The notes beneath the pieces are model-generated. The model was not told the origin of the DNA, searched no databases, and worked only from the letters and a program-made list of their open reading frames with translations. The translations under genes were made by a program, and so were the position numbers. This document shows positions 7,838-14,573 of a stretch of 24,418 nt of DNA, one piece after another. Positions within the stretch are counted from its first letter, which is position 1. Each line of letters opens with the position of its first letter. The stretch is from JAQUQI01 sp041650035 (lineage in GTDB: Bacteria; Omnitrophota; Gorgyraeia; JABMRG01), in assembly GCA_041650035.1 (NCBI GenBank), contig JBAZLY010000017.1, positions 1-24,418 on the forward strand. Reading direction: 5' to 3'.

Positions 7838-9110
7838 AATATTGAGTATAGTCGGTAATGTGTTGTCTGTCCGCGCGCAAGGCGTCGCGTATGAAGAACT
7901 TGCTCAAGTACAGACGGCCTATGGGGGATCGTTAGCGCAGGTAATCAAGCTTGACGCGGATATGGTATATCTGCAGGTGTTTCAGGGCTCAAGAGGCATA
8001 TCAACCGGGGATGAGGTGCGTTTTTTAGGCCATCCTATGCAGGTTGGTTTCTCATCCAATTTGCTCGGCAGGATATTTGATGGAAGCGGTATGCCCCGCG
8101 ATGGAGGGCCGGTATTGTCTGACAATATGATCGAGGTTGCCGGCCCGGTCGTAAATCCGTCAAAGAGGATTATACCGCGCAATATGATCAAGACTAATAT
8201 CCCGATGATTGACGTGTTCAATTCCCTTGTGGAGTCACAGAAATTACCCATATTTTCTGTTTCCGGCGAACCTTATAATGAGCTCCTGGCCAGGATAGCC
8301 TTGCAGGCGGAGGTAGACCTTATTGTGTTGGGCGGTATAGGGCTAAAGCACGATCAGTATATTTATTTTAAAAATACGCTTGAAGAAGGCGGCGCCTTAG
8401 GCAGGGCGATATTTTTCGTGCATACTGCTTCGGACCCTATTGTTGAAGGCCTGATGGTCCCTGATATGTGTCTTGCCGTTGCTGAACGTTTCGCGTTGGA
8501 CGGTAAAAAGACCCTGGTGCTTTTGACGGATATGACGAATTTTGCCGATTCGCTCAAAGAGATGGCAATTACAATGGAACAGGTGCCTTCTAATAGAGGA
8601 TACCCCGGGGATTTATATAGCCAGCTTGCCTCCAGATATGAGAAGGCTGTTGATTTTGAAGGAGCGGGCTCCATTACCATTTTGGCCGTTACGACCATGC
8701 CGGGTGATGACGTGACCCACCCCGTGCCTGATAATACAGGTTATATTACCGAAGGGCAGTTTTATTTGCGCAATGGCCGTATAGAGCCTTTTGGGTCATT
8801 AAGCAGGCTTAAGCAGCTGGTGAATAAGAACACACGCGAAGATCACCGCTCTATCATGGACGGCATGATACAGCTTTACGCGAAATATAAAGAGGCCGAA
8901 GAAAAAAGAGCTATGGGCTTTCGCATGAGCGGATGGGACACAAAGCTTATCAAATACGGTAAATTATTTGAGTCGCAGATGATGGATTTAAAAGTCAACA
9001 TCCCGCTTGACCAGGCTCTTGACAGCGGCTGGAAAATATTGTCCCAGTGTTTTGCTCCTAAGGAGACCAGTTTCAGGACAGAGTTATTGGAAAAATTCTG
9101 GCCAAGGTAG
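7818..9110 (+). CDS. atpB: V/A-type ATP synthase regulatory subunit B
   Basis: Subunit B (430 aa) is the non-catalytic partner of A in the hexameric head. At the place of the P-loop it has SVSGEPYNELLARIA, with no GKT, as is normal for B. The Arg that reaches into the catalytic site is likely the one in NRGYPGDLYSQLASRYEKA. The family pattern DMTNFADSLKEM and the segment MPGDDVTHPVPDNTGYITEGQ are also present. Start ATG 7818 has AAAGGAAA about 10 nt upstream and lies inside the end of the A gene. Length is close to the usual 430-460 aa. Confidence 0.96.
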   Translation: MRRVCTKILSIVGNVLSVRAQGVAYEELAQVQTAYGGSLAQVIKLDADMVYLQVFQGSRGISTGDEVRFLGHPMQVGFSSNLLGRIFDGSGMPRDGGPVLSDNMIEVAGPVVNPSKRIIPRNMIKTNIPMIDVFNSLVESQKLPIFSVSGEPYNELLARIALQAEVDLIVLGGIGLKHDQYIYFKNTLEEGGALGRAIFFVHTASDPIVEGLMVPDMCLAVAERFALDGKKTLVLLTDMTNFADSLKEMAITMEQVPSNRGYPGDLYSQLASRYEKAVDFEGAGSITILAVTTMPGDDVTHPVPDNTGYITEGQFYLRNGRIEPFGSLSRLKQLVNKNTREDHRSIMDGMIQLYAKYKEAEEKRAMGFRMSGWDTKLIKYGKLFESQMMDLKVNIPLDQALDSGWKILSQCFAPKETSFRTELLEKFWPR

Positions 9111-9121
9111 GGTTATTGCCA

Positions 9122-9727
9122 ATGGTGAAGATAAAATATACAAAGAACGCGTTAAAAGGCCAAAAAGACGCACTAAGGCGTTTTACAAGGTATCTACCTA
9201 CTTTAACGCTAAAAAAACAACAGCTCCAGCTTGAGATTGCCAAGACCTTACACGCGGTAGAGGATATTGAAGATGAAATAACGCGGTTTAAGTTATCTGT
9301 CTCCAGCTGGTTGTCGGTTTTTGGCGAAGACGTGTCTCTTAAGGATATTATTTCAGTTAAAGCGTATAACGCGAAAATAGAAAACATAGCCGGTATAGAC
9401 CTGCCGGTATTCGCAGGTGTAGACTTTAATACCCGGGACTACGATCTATTATCCACACCTTTGTGGGTTGATTCCGGTATTGAGGCAGTCAAAAAAATGA
9501 TAGAGTTAAGGTTCAGGTTATTGTTGCTTAAGAAAAAACAGGGCCTGCTGGCGAATGAGCTAAGGGTAACTACGCAAAGAGTGAATCTCTTTGAAAAGAT
9601 TAAGATACCCGAATCACGTAATAATATAAGAAAGATAAACATTGTTCTTGGAGATATGCAGACAGCGGCTGTTGTGACAGGTAAGATTGCTAAACATAAG
9701 ATTGTGACAAAACACGTAGCGGCATAG
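9122..9727 (+). CDS. atpD: V/A-type ATP synthase subunit D (central shaft)
   Basis: Subunit D (201 aa) is the central rotor shaft, equivalent to gamma of F-type enzymes. It starts VKIKYTKNALKGQKDALRR, followed by long helices rich in Leu, Lys and Glu (about 20-70 and 125-170), the expected antiparallel coiled coil. The frame is open from a TTG at 9116, but ATG 9122 with AGGG about 9 nt upstream is the better start. It lies 11 nt after subunit B. The usual partner of D, subunit F, is not found in this operon, as in chlamydial-type operons. Confidence 0.88.
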   Translation: MVKIKYTKNALKGQKDALRRFTRYLPTLTLKKQQLQLEIAKTLHAVEDIEDEITRFKLSVSSWLSVFGEDVSLKDIISVKAYNAKIENIAGIDLPVFAGVDFNTRDYDLLSTPLWVDSGIEAVKKMIELRFRLLLLKKKQGLLANELRVTTQRVNLFEKIKIPESRNNIRKINIVLGDMQTAAVVTGKIAKHKIVTKHVAA

Positions 9728-9742
9728 CGGGAAAAAATTTTT

Positions 9743-11527
9743 ATGATAGTAAAGATGAAGAGAATGACGTTGTTTGTCCGGCAGGCAGGCCGTCGTCAGG
9801 CGCTTGAGGCCCTGCGCTCTCTTGGTGTAGTGCATCTGGAATGTGTTAAGCAGGCACAGGAAGCCGATATGGATGGGGTATCTGCCGGGCTTGAGCAGGT
9901 AGCAAGGGCGATATCCGTTATAGGGCAGTATAAAAGTGTTGTAAGTAACCCTGAACGGCATAATGCGCCTACGGAACGGCAAAAAAGGGTTGAGTCTATA
10001 TTAAGTCTTAATGAACAGTTAAAGGCAGACGAAAGCGAGCTTGAAAAGGTGTGCCAACATCTTGATTGGTATAAGCCATGGAACGGTTTTGACCCCGGGG
10101 ACATAAAAAATCTCTCCATATCCGGTGTTGATATAAATTTATATGAATTAAACGAACTGGAATACAGGCAGGTTGAAGGCAGGGATGACATTCATGTTAT
10201 ATCAAGGGACAAGGGCCGGGTATATTGCGCCCGGATAAATTGCCAGCCCGGAGAGGACCTGCCGTTTAAGTCCATTGCCCTGCCTGATACGGGTTTTGAT
10301 GCGTTGTGCCGTAGGCAGGCATTCCTTGAAAAGAGGATAGCGGGATTAAATACATCGCTTCAATTGGAGACTGCCGCTCTTAAGCCCTTGCAGGAATACC
10401 AGGCTGTTTTAGACAAGCAATATCGTTTCTTGCGGGCCTTGCATGGCATGGAGCAGGAAGAGAGTTTTGCCTATATACAAGGTTATGTCCCGCAGGACAG
10501 GTGCCGGGAGTTTATTGATTTTGCCAGGGCTAATCACGCGGGGTATTTATTGGAAGAACCCGACAACCCTGATGACGCGCCTACACTTATCCGTAACCCG
10601 GAATGGATTGATATAATCAATCCTGTTTTTCAGTTCATGAACACGGTGCCCGGCTATGCCGAGTATGATATAAGCGCGTGGTTCTTGCTTTTTTTCAGCC
10701 TGTTTTTCGCGATGCTTATCGGGGATGCGGGTTATGGCGTTATCTTTTTATCGGCAACATTCATTATACGCAGATGTTTTAAAAATGTAGCCGCCCAACC
10801 CTTCTTTTTGATGTATGTCTTAAGCACCGCGACGATTATATGGGGTGCCGCCACAGGGACGTGGTTTGGCTCGGAGGCAATAGCCCGCCTGCCGTTTTTA
10901 AGCCCGTTAGTTATCCGCAGTATCAGCACTTTTGCCGCGGACAATCAGAATCTTATGATATTTATCTGTTTTACTATAGGTATTGCGCATCTAACGCTGG
11001 CGCATGTGTTAGTGGCATTGAGGTATTTGAATTCCTTAAAGGTCTTGGCCGAGATCGGATGGATACTTGTGTTATGGGCTTTGTATTTTATTGCGGCCAT
11101 GCTTGTGATCGGCAGGGCTATGCCTGCCTGGACATACGGGCTTTTGTTGATAGGCAGTTTACTGCTACTGGCCTTTAGCGAACCGCAGAGGAATATTTTT
11201 AAGGCCATGGCAGCGTCTCTTACCAATATCCCGTTGAAGATTGTAAGTTCCTTTGCGGATATCGTTTCATATTTGAGGTTATTTGCGGTAGGTTATGCCT
11301 CGGTGGTCCTGGCAGGCACGTTTAACAACATAACAGCATCGATAGGGTTTCATTCAATACCCGCCGGCCTGGCATCGGCAGGTATATTATTTATCGGGCA
11401 TCTACTTAATATTGTGCTTGGGTTTATGGCAGTTATAGTTCACGGCATAAGACTTAACATGCTTGAATTCTCGGGTCAAATGGGCATGGGGTGGTCTGGG
11501 AAAGAATACACACCTTTTAAAGAATAA
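9743..11527 (+). CDS. atpI: V/A-type ATP synthase membrane subunit I
   Basis: Subunit I (594 aa) is the stator membrane subunit (equivalent to subunit a) that provides the ion half-channels. The N-terminal half (about 1-300) is cytosolic and coiled-coil rich; the C-terminal half has seven to eight hydrophobic spans beginning near residue 310. The essential Arg that faces the rotor ring is Arg512 in SYLRLFAVGYAS, and the last helices carry GHLLNIVLGFMAVIVHGIRL with the expected His and Arg. The chain is shorter than typical I subunits of 620-660 aa, mainly in the cytosolic part. It starts 15 nt after subunit D and ends 12 nt before subunit K. Confidence 0.93.
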   Translation: MIVKMKRMTLFVRQAGRRQALEALRSLGVVHLECVKQAQEADMDGVSAGLEQVARAISVIGQYKSVVSNPERHNAPTERQKRVESILSLNEQLKADESELEKVCQHLDWYKPWNGFDPGDIKNLSISGVDINLYELNELEYRQVEGRDDIHVISRDKGRVYCARINCQPGEDLPFKSIALPDTGFDALCRRQAFLEKRIAGLNTSLQLETAALKPLQEYQAVLDKQYRFLRALHGMEQEESFAYIQGYVPQDRCREFIDFARANHAGYLLEEPDNPDDAPTLIRNPEWIDIINPVFQFMNTVPGYAEYDISAWFLLFFSLFFAMLIGDAGYGVIFLSATFIIRRCFKNVAAQPFFLMYVLSTATIIWGAATGTWFGSEAIARLPFLSPLVIRSISTFAADNQNLMIFICFTIGIAHLTLAHVLVALRYLNSLKVLAEIGWILVLWALYFIAAMLVIGRAMPAWTYGLLLIGSLLLLAFSEPQRNIFKAMAASLTNIPLKIVSSFADIVSYLRLFAVGYASVVLAGTFNNITASIGFHSIPAGLASAGILFIGHLLNIVLGFMAVIVHGIRLNMLEFSGQMGMGWSGKEYTPFKE

Positions 11528-11532
11528 GGAGG
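11526..11532 (+). promoter_or_regulatory. Strong ribosome binding site of subunit K
   Basis: AAGGAGG, a full Shine-Dalgarno match, 7 nt before the subunit K ATG. It is stronger than the sites of the other ATPase genes and probably raises K output for the multi-copy rotor ring. Confidence 0.75.
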
Positions 11533-11539
11533 CAGTATC

Positions 11540-11980
11540 ATGGTGCAAGGTTTAGGGGATATGGGTTTTTCATTGGCCCTAGCGGCCGTAGGAAGCGCTT
11601 TAGGCACAGGCGCAGCCGGTATGGCGGCAATTGGCGCGTGGAAAAAAGCATACGCGCAGAATAAATTAGCGCCTTTCATCCTTATAGCCTTTGTTGGGGC
11701 GCCTTTGTCGCAGACCATATATGGTTTTATATTAAAAAATCAAATACAGTCGGCGGGCCTTCCTGCGGAATCGTATATGTTTCAGATATTGCTGGGCGCC
11801 GCGGCAGGGCTTGCATTGGGTTGCTCCGCCTGGATGCAGGGTAAAGCCGGGGCCTGTGCCTCGGACGCTCTCGCTGAGACAGGCAAGGGTTTTGGTAATT
11901 ATATTATGGTGCTGGGAGTTATAGAAACAGTGGCGTTGTTTGTCATGGTATTTACCATGACTGCCCTCCCCAGGGCGTAA
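11540..11980 (+). CDS. atpK: V/A-type ATP synthase rotor proteolipid, subunit K
   Basis: Subunit K (146 aa) forms the rotor ring of the membrane motor. It is a duplicated hairpin protein with four membrane helices (about 8-32, 44-66, 82-105, 119-141). The second hairpin carries the ion-binding Glu129 (GVIETVALF); the first has SQTIY at the matching place. Aligned by eye to Enterococcus hirae NtpK, Ser57, Gln58, Tyr61, Gln100 and Glu129 fall on Thr64, Gln65, Tyr68, Gln110 and Glu139, the ligands and lid of the Na+ site. Na+ coupling is therefore predicted. It has the best ribosome site of the operon, AAGGAGG 7 nt before the ATG, which suits a subunit needed in about ten copies. Confidence 0.93.
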   Translation: MVQGLGDMGFSLALAAVGSALGTGAAGMAAIGAWKKAYAQNKLAPFILIAFVGAPLSQTIYGFILKNQIQSAGLPAESYMFQILLGAAAGLALGCSAWMQGKAGACASDALAETGKGFGNYIMVLGVIETVALFVMVFTMTALPRA

Positions 11981-11994
11981 ATATGTAAAAATAG

Positions 11995-12023
11995 TTGACA
12001 ACTACTTAAGTCTTGAGCATAAT
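11995..12023 (+). promoter_or_regulatory. Sigma70-type promoter of tRNA-Val
   Basis: TTGACA (11995-12000), a 17-nt spacer and CATAAT (12018-12023) make a near-consensus promoter. Transcription would start near 12030, about 43 nt before the tRNA. Confidence 0.75.
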
Positions 12024-12072
12024 ATAGGCCTTCATGTGGCGGTCAAAGGCCTGAAATAAAGGTTGTATATTC

Positions 12073-12149
12073 GGGCGGTTAGTTCAGTTGGTTAGAATAT
12101 CTGACTTACATTCAGAGGGTCGTAGGTTCGAGTCCTACACCGCCCACCA
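12073..12149 (+). tRNA. tRNA-Val (anticodon UAC)
   Basis: A full cloverleaf of 77 nt: acceptor GGGCGGT pairs with ACCGCCC, and the anticodon stem TCTGA/TCAGA encloses loop CTTACAT with anticodon TAC. The T arm is GTAGG-TTCGAGT-CCTAC, and CCA is encoded. The D stem GTTC/GAAT contains one G-U pair. It lies 92 nt after subunit K with its own promoter. Confidence 0.95.
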
Positions 12150-12219
12150 TCTTGCGTGGCATGAACAAGCCCTGCAGTGAAATGCGGCTCAAAGGGTATT
12201 TTTAGGGGTCTAATTATTT

Positions 12220-12249
12220 TTGCGCGTTTTGTCGAAAATATGTTATAAT
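12220..12249 (+). promoter_or_regulatory. Promoter of tRNA-Asp
   Basis: A perfect -10 box TATAAT (12244-12249) lies 12 nt before the tRNA. The best -35 is TTGCGC (12220-12225) with an 18-nt spacer. The -35 match is moderate. Confidence 0.55.
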
Positions 12250-12261
12250 ATGGATCTTAAT

Positions 12262-12339
12262 GGGGACGTAGCGTAGCTGGTTTAACGCATCAGATTGTCG
12301 ATCTGAGGATCGCGGGTTCAAATCCCGTCGTCCCCGCCA
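12262..12339 (+). tRNA. tRNA-Asp (anticodon GUC)
   Basis: A cloverleaf of 78 nt: acceptor GGGGACG/CGTCCCC, D stem GCGT/ACGC, anticodon stem TCAGA/TCTGA around TTGTCGA (anticodon GTC). The T arm is GCGGG-TTCAAAT-CCCGT (one G-T pair), the discriminator is G, and CCA is encoded. Confidence 0.95.
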
Positions 12340-12349
12340 TATAATTAAT

Positions 12350-12372
12350 GTAACTGGCTATAAATCAGTTAC
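12350..12372. repeat. Inverted repeat GTAACTG/CAGTTAC
   Basis: A 7-bp perfect inverted repeat with a 9-nt loop, directly after tRNA-Asp. Its left arm (GTAACTGG) is also complementary to CCAGTTAC at 12399-12406 in the next hairpin, so two alternative foldings are possible. Confidence 0.7.
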
Positions 12373-12374
12373 TT

Positions 12375-12410
12375 AGCCGTAATTGGTAGTAAATATAACC
12401 AGTTACGGCT
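12375..12410 (+). terminator. Hairpin after tRNA-Asp, possible terminator
   Basis: A 13-bp stem (12375-12387 with 12398-12410, one G-U pair) and a 10-nt loop, followed by TCCTTATTTAT. The stem is strong but the T run is broken, so it is a weak intrinsic terminator or a regulatory hairpin. Confidence 0.5.
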
Positions 12411-12422
12411 TCCTTATTTATC

Positions 12423-12451
12423 TTGCATGTTTTGAGAATTAACAGTATTCT
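12423..12451 (+). promoter_or_regulatory. Possible promoter of the DUF2130 gene
   Basis: TTGCAT (12423-12428), a 17-nt spacer and TATTCT (12446-12451); each box matches consensus at 4 of 6 positions. It lies just after the hairpin and about 55 nt before the ATG. Confidence 0.45.
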
Positions 12452-12506
12452 TGGAAGTGAAAGCACAAAAACGACACAGTTTCAAAGTAAAAATTAGGAG
12501 ATAAAG

Positions 12507-13712
12507 ATGTCTCAGCAAAGTATTAATTGCCCGAAATGTGGAGCAAAGATTGAGATTGCGCAGGTAATTGCCCATGAAATTGAAGAACGGCTTAATGTTG
12601 AATTTCAATCTCAATTAAAGAAGAAAGAAGAAGCGTATCGCCAAGGGCTTCGGACGCAGGAAATAGATTTTCAAAATAGGTTGACGATAGAACGCAAAAA
12701 TACCGAAGAACAGGCTCGAAAGAACGCGGAAGAGTCTATCAGTGTAGAACTATCCGATTTAAAAGCACAACTTAAAGATGAGCGAAATAAACGCGAAACT
12801 TTACAACGAGAAGAACTAAATCTTCGAAAAATACAGCGCGAGTTAGAAGACAGCAAAAAGAATTTAGAGCTTGAGATGTTCAGAAAGATAGATGAAGAAA
12901 GGAAAAAAATTGAAGAATTGGTAGCGCAAAGAATTGTGGAAGACCATCGCCTTAAAGATGCTGAAAAAGACAAAAAGTTATCCGACGCGTTAAAGCAGGT
13001 CGATGAGTTGAAAAGGAGGATGGAGCAAGGTTCTCAACAGACTCAGGGAGAAGTTTTAGAATTAGAACTGGAGGCGTTGCTTAAAAAGGAATTTCCATTC
13101 GATGATATCGAACCGGTTTCTAAAGGTGTTCGTGGTGGAGATATTTTGCAGATAGTTAAAACTCAGTCTGGGCGAGTTTGCGGGAAAATTATTTGGGAAA
13201 TAAAAAGAACCAAGGCTTGGAGCGATTCGTGGATTCAAAAATTAAAAAATGATCAACGCGAAGCTAAGGCTGGTCTATCTGTTTTAGTGTCTGAGGCCCT
13301 GCCTCAGGGGTTTCATCACTTTCGTCAAATGGATGGAGGCGTGTGGGTTACTGATGTGCCCTCCGTTGTTAGTTTGGCGATCGCCTTACGAGTTGTTTTG
13401 GTTCAAGTAGCCAATGCGCGCGAGTTTGAAACAGGGAAAAAGGAAAAGATGGAGCTTATTTATATCTATCTTACTGGGCCGGAATTTAAGAATCGGGTTT
13501 CAGCAATTATTGAAGCTTTTAGAGCTATGCATGAAGATTTGGAGTCTGAAAAAAGAGCTATGCAACGCATTTGGGAAAGACGCACTAAGCAGATTGAAAA
13601 AGTTATTTCAAATACTTCGGGAATGTACGGAGATCTTGAAGGTTTATCTGGGGATGCTCTGCCATCGATAAAAATATTAGAATTACCCGGTGACACAGAA
13701 AAAGATACATAA
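12507..13712 (+). CDS. DUF2130 protein with nuclease-like motif
   Basis: This 401-aa protein looks like the DUF2130 family, whose function is not established. It begins with one zinc-knuckle-like CPKCG (residues 8-12), followed by a long charged coiled coil (about 25-175). The conserved core (about 180-290) has GGDILQ (Asp212), then IIWEIKRTKAW (Glu231, Lys233) and KLKNDQREAK (Asp249, Gln250). The D-x(18)-E-x-K spacing and the coiled-coil layout recall PD-(D/E)XK nucleases such as RmuC; that link is my inference. The ATG has an AGGAGA site. Codon use differs from its neighbours (more ATT for Ile, more CGA for Arg, lower GC), suggesting acquisition. It stands alone between the tRNA pair and the efflux cassette. 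Confidence 0.75.
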   Translation: MSQQSINCPKCGAKIEIAQVIAHEIEERLNVEFQSQLKKKEEAYRQGLRTQEIDFQNRLTIERKNTEEQARKNAEESISVELSDLKAQLKDERNKRETLQREELNLRKIQRELEDSKKNLELEMFRKIDEERKKIEELVAQRIVEDHRLKDAEKDKKLSDALKQVDELKRRMEQGSQQTQGEVLELELEALLKKEFPFDDIEPVSKGVRGGDILQIVKTQSGRVCGKIIWEIKRTKAWSDSWIQKLKNDQREAKAGLSVLVSEALPQGFHHFRQMDGGVWVTDVPSVVSLAIALRVVLVQVANAREFETGKKEKMELIYIYLTGPEFKNRVSAIIEAFRAMHEDLESEKRAMQRIWERRTKQIEKVISNTSGMYGDLEGLSGDALPSIKILELPGDTEKDT

Positions 13713-13780
13713 TATAGAGGGTATATGCTTGAGAGATCTGGAAGTGTCAACAAAGTTGGATTATTTGAAAATTAAGTCCC

Positions 13781-13808
13781 CACTGCCCCCAATATGAGCA
13801 CAGCAGTG
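13781..13808. repeat. Inverted repeat CACTGC/GCAGTG after DUF2130
   Basis: A 6-bp inverted repeat with a 16-nt loop, containing a run of five C. No T run follows, so it is a poor terminator. It could be a remnant of a REP-like palindrome. Confidence 0.35.
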
Positions 13809-13843
13809 TCTCGAAAAAATTAAAACGTCTGCATAGGAAGTAT

Positions 13844-13885
13844 AAAAATATAGTTGACAATAAAATTATAGTATGCTATATTTTT
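13844..13885 (+). promoter_or_regulatory. Promoter with palindromic operator upstream of tetR gene
   Basis: TTGACA (13854-13859), a 17-nt spacer and TATATT (13877-13882) form a strong promoter. A perfect 10-bp inverted repeat, AAAAATATAG (13844-13853) and CTATATTTTT (13876-13885), brackets it. A tighter palindrome, TATAG-TATG-CTATA (13867-13880), covers the start of the -10 box. This is the expected place for an operator of the TetR protein encoded next. Confidence 0.7.
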
Positions 13886-13904
13886 TACAACGAAAGGGAA
13901 ATTA

Positions 13905-14573
13905 GTGGCTGAAGGAAAATACTCTTTAAGGCAGACGAAATATGCCAAGACAAAAATAGCCCTCGCGAGGGCATTTCTCAAACGCCTGAAATCTACACGG
14001 CTTCAGGACATTTCCATAAAGGACATTTGTAAGGTTGTTGAGATATCAGAGGGGACATTTTATAATTATTTCCCAAACAAGATTGACCTCACGCGGTATA
14101 TCGAAAGGCTCATCCTGCTTAAAATCGCCTGGCAGATAAAGCAGAAAGAAGACAGCCTGAAGGTGCTTGAATCCATAGAATACGGTTTTTGCCTGATAGC
14201 CGAAGAGATAAAACGGCCCTTTTTGTTTTATGAAATAGTTTCGCTTCACGCGGCACAGAGGGTCAAGTTCAAAAAGGCGGTCCTTTTTAGCCAGGTTGAA
14301 AAATATTTCGCGTTTCCGGGATATAAGGGTATTGAAACCATCAGCGTTGTTACATTGGATACCTTGTTCATGTCATTGATCGTAAAGGCCCAAGAGGGCG
14401 GTATCATATCCAAAAAATACAAGGCTGCTGATATACTCATTAACCTCATGGCTGTATTTGTAGGGGTTCCGCTTGTTATCCAGGAGGAAGAGTTTGGGGG
14501 GTTAGATAAATTATACAGAGAGCAGTTGGCCCTGTTGTGGAAGGCGGTAAAAACGGATGCGGGTAAAAAGTAG
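13905..14573 (+). CDS. TetR-family transcriptional regulator
   Basis: A 222-aa DNA-binding regulator. The N-terminal helix-turn-helix is clear: TRLQDISIKDICKVVEISEG followed by TFYNYFPNKIDL (about 31-62), the classic TetR pattern. The C-terminal ligand and dimer domain (about 70-222) is not similar to any subgroup I can name. It starts at GTG with AAAGGGA about 6 nt upstream. It is the first gene of the cassette and overlaps the TolC-like gene by 17 nt, so it is cotranscribed with the pump it probably represses. The palindrome in its promoter points to self-regulation. Confidence 0.9.
   Translation: MAEGKYSLRQTKYAKTKIALARAFLKRLKSTRLQDISIKDICKVVEISEGTFYNYFPNKIDLTRYIERLILLKIAWQIKQKEDSLKVLESIEYGFCLIAEEIKRPFLFYEIVSLHAAQRVKFKKAVLFSQVEKYFAFPGYKGIETISVVTLDTLFMSLIVKAQEGGIISKKYKAADILINLMAVFVGVPLVIQEEEFGGLDKLYREQLALLWKAVKTDAGKK

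Noticed and set aside
10840..11178. Forward open frame of 112 codons inside subunit I
   Set aside because: Out of frame with subunit I, which shows the conserved Arg and membrane spans across the same bases.
12168..12207. Terminator after tRNA-Val
   Set aside because: A stem of six pairs with a 2-nt bulge can be drawn, but the T run begins about 11 nt later, too far for a confident call.
12262..13904. Site-specific integration at tRNA-Asp with a duplicated attachment site
   Set aside because: I looked for a second copy of the tRNA 3' end downstream of DUF2130 and found only a poor partial match near 13776-13790. No integrase gene is present.
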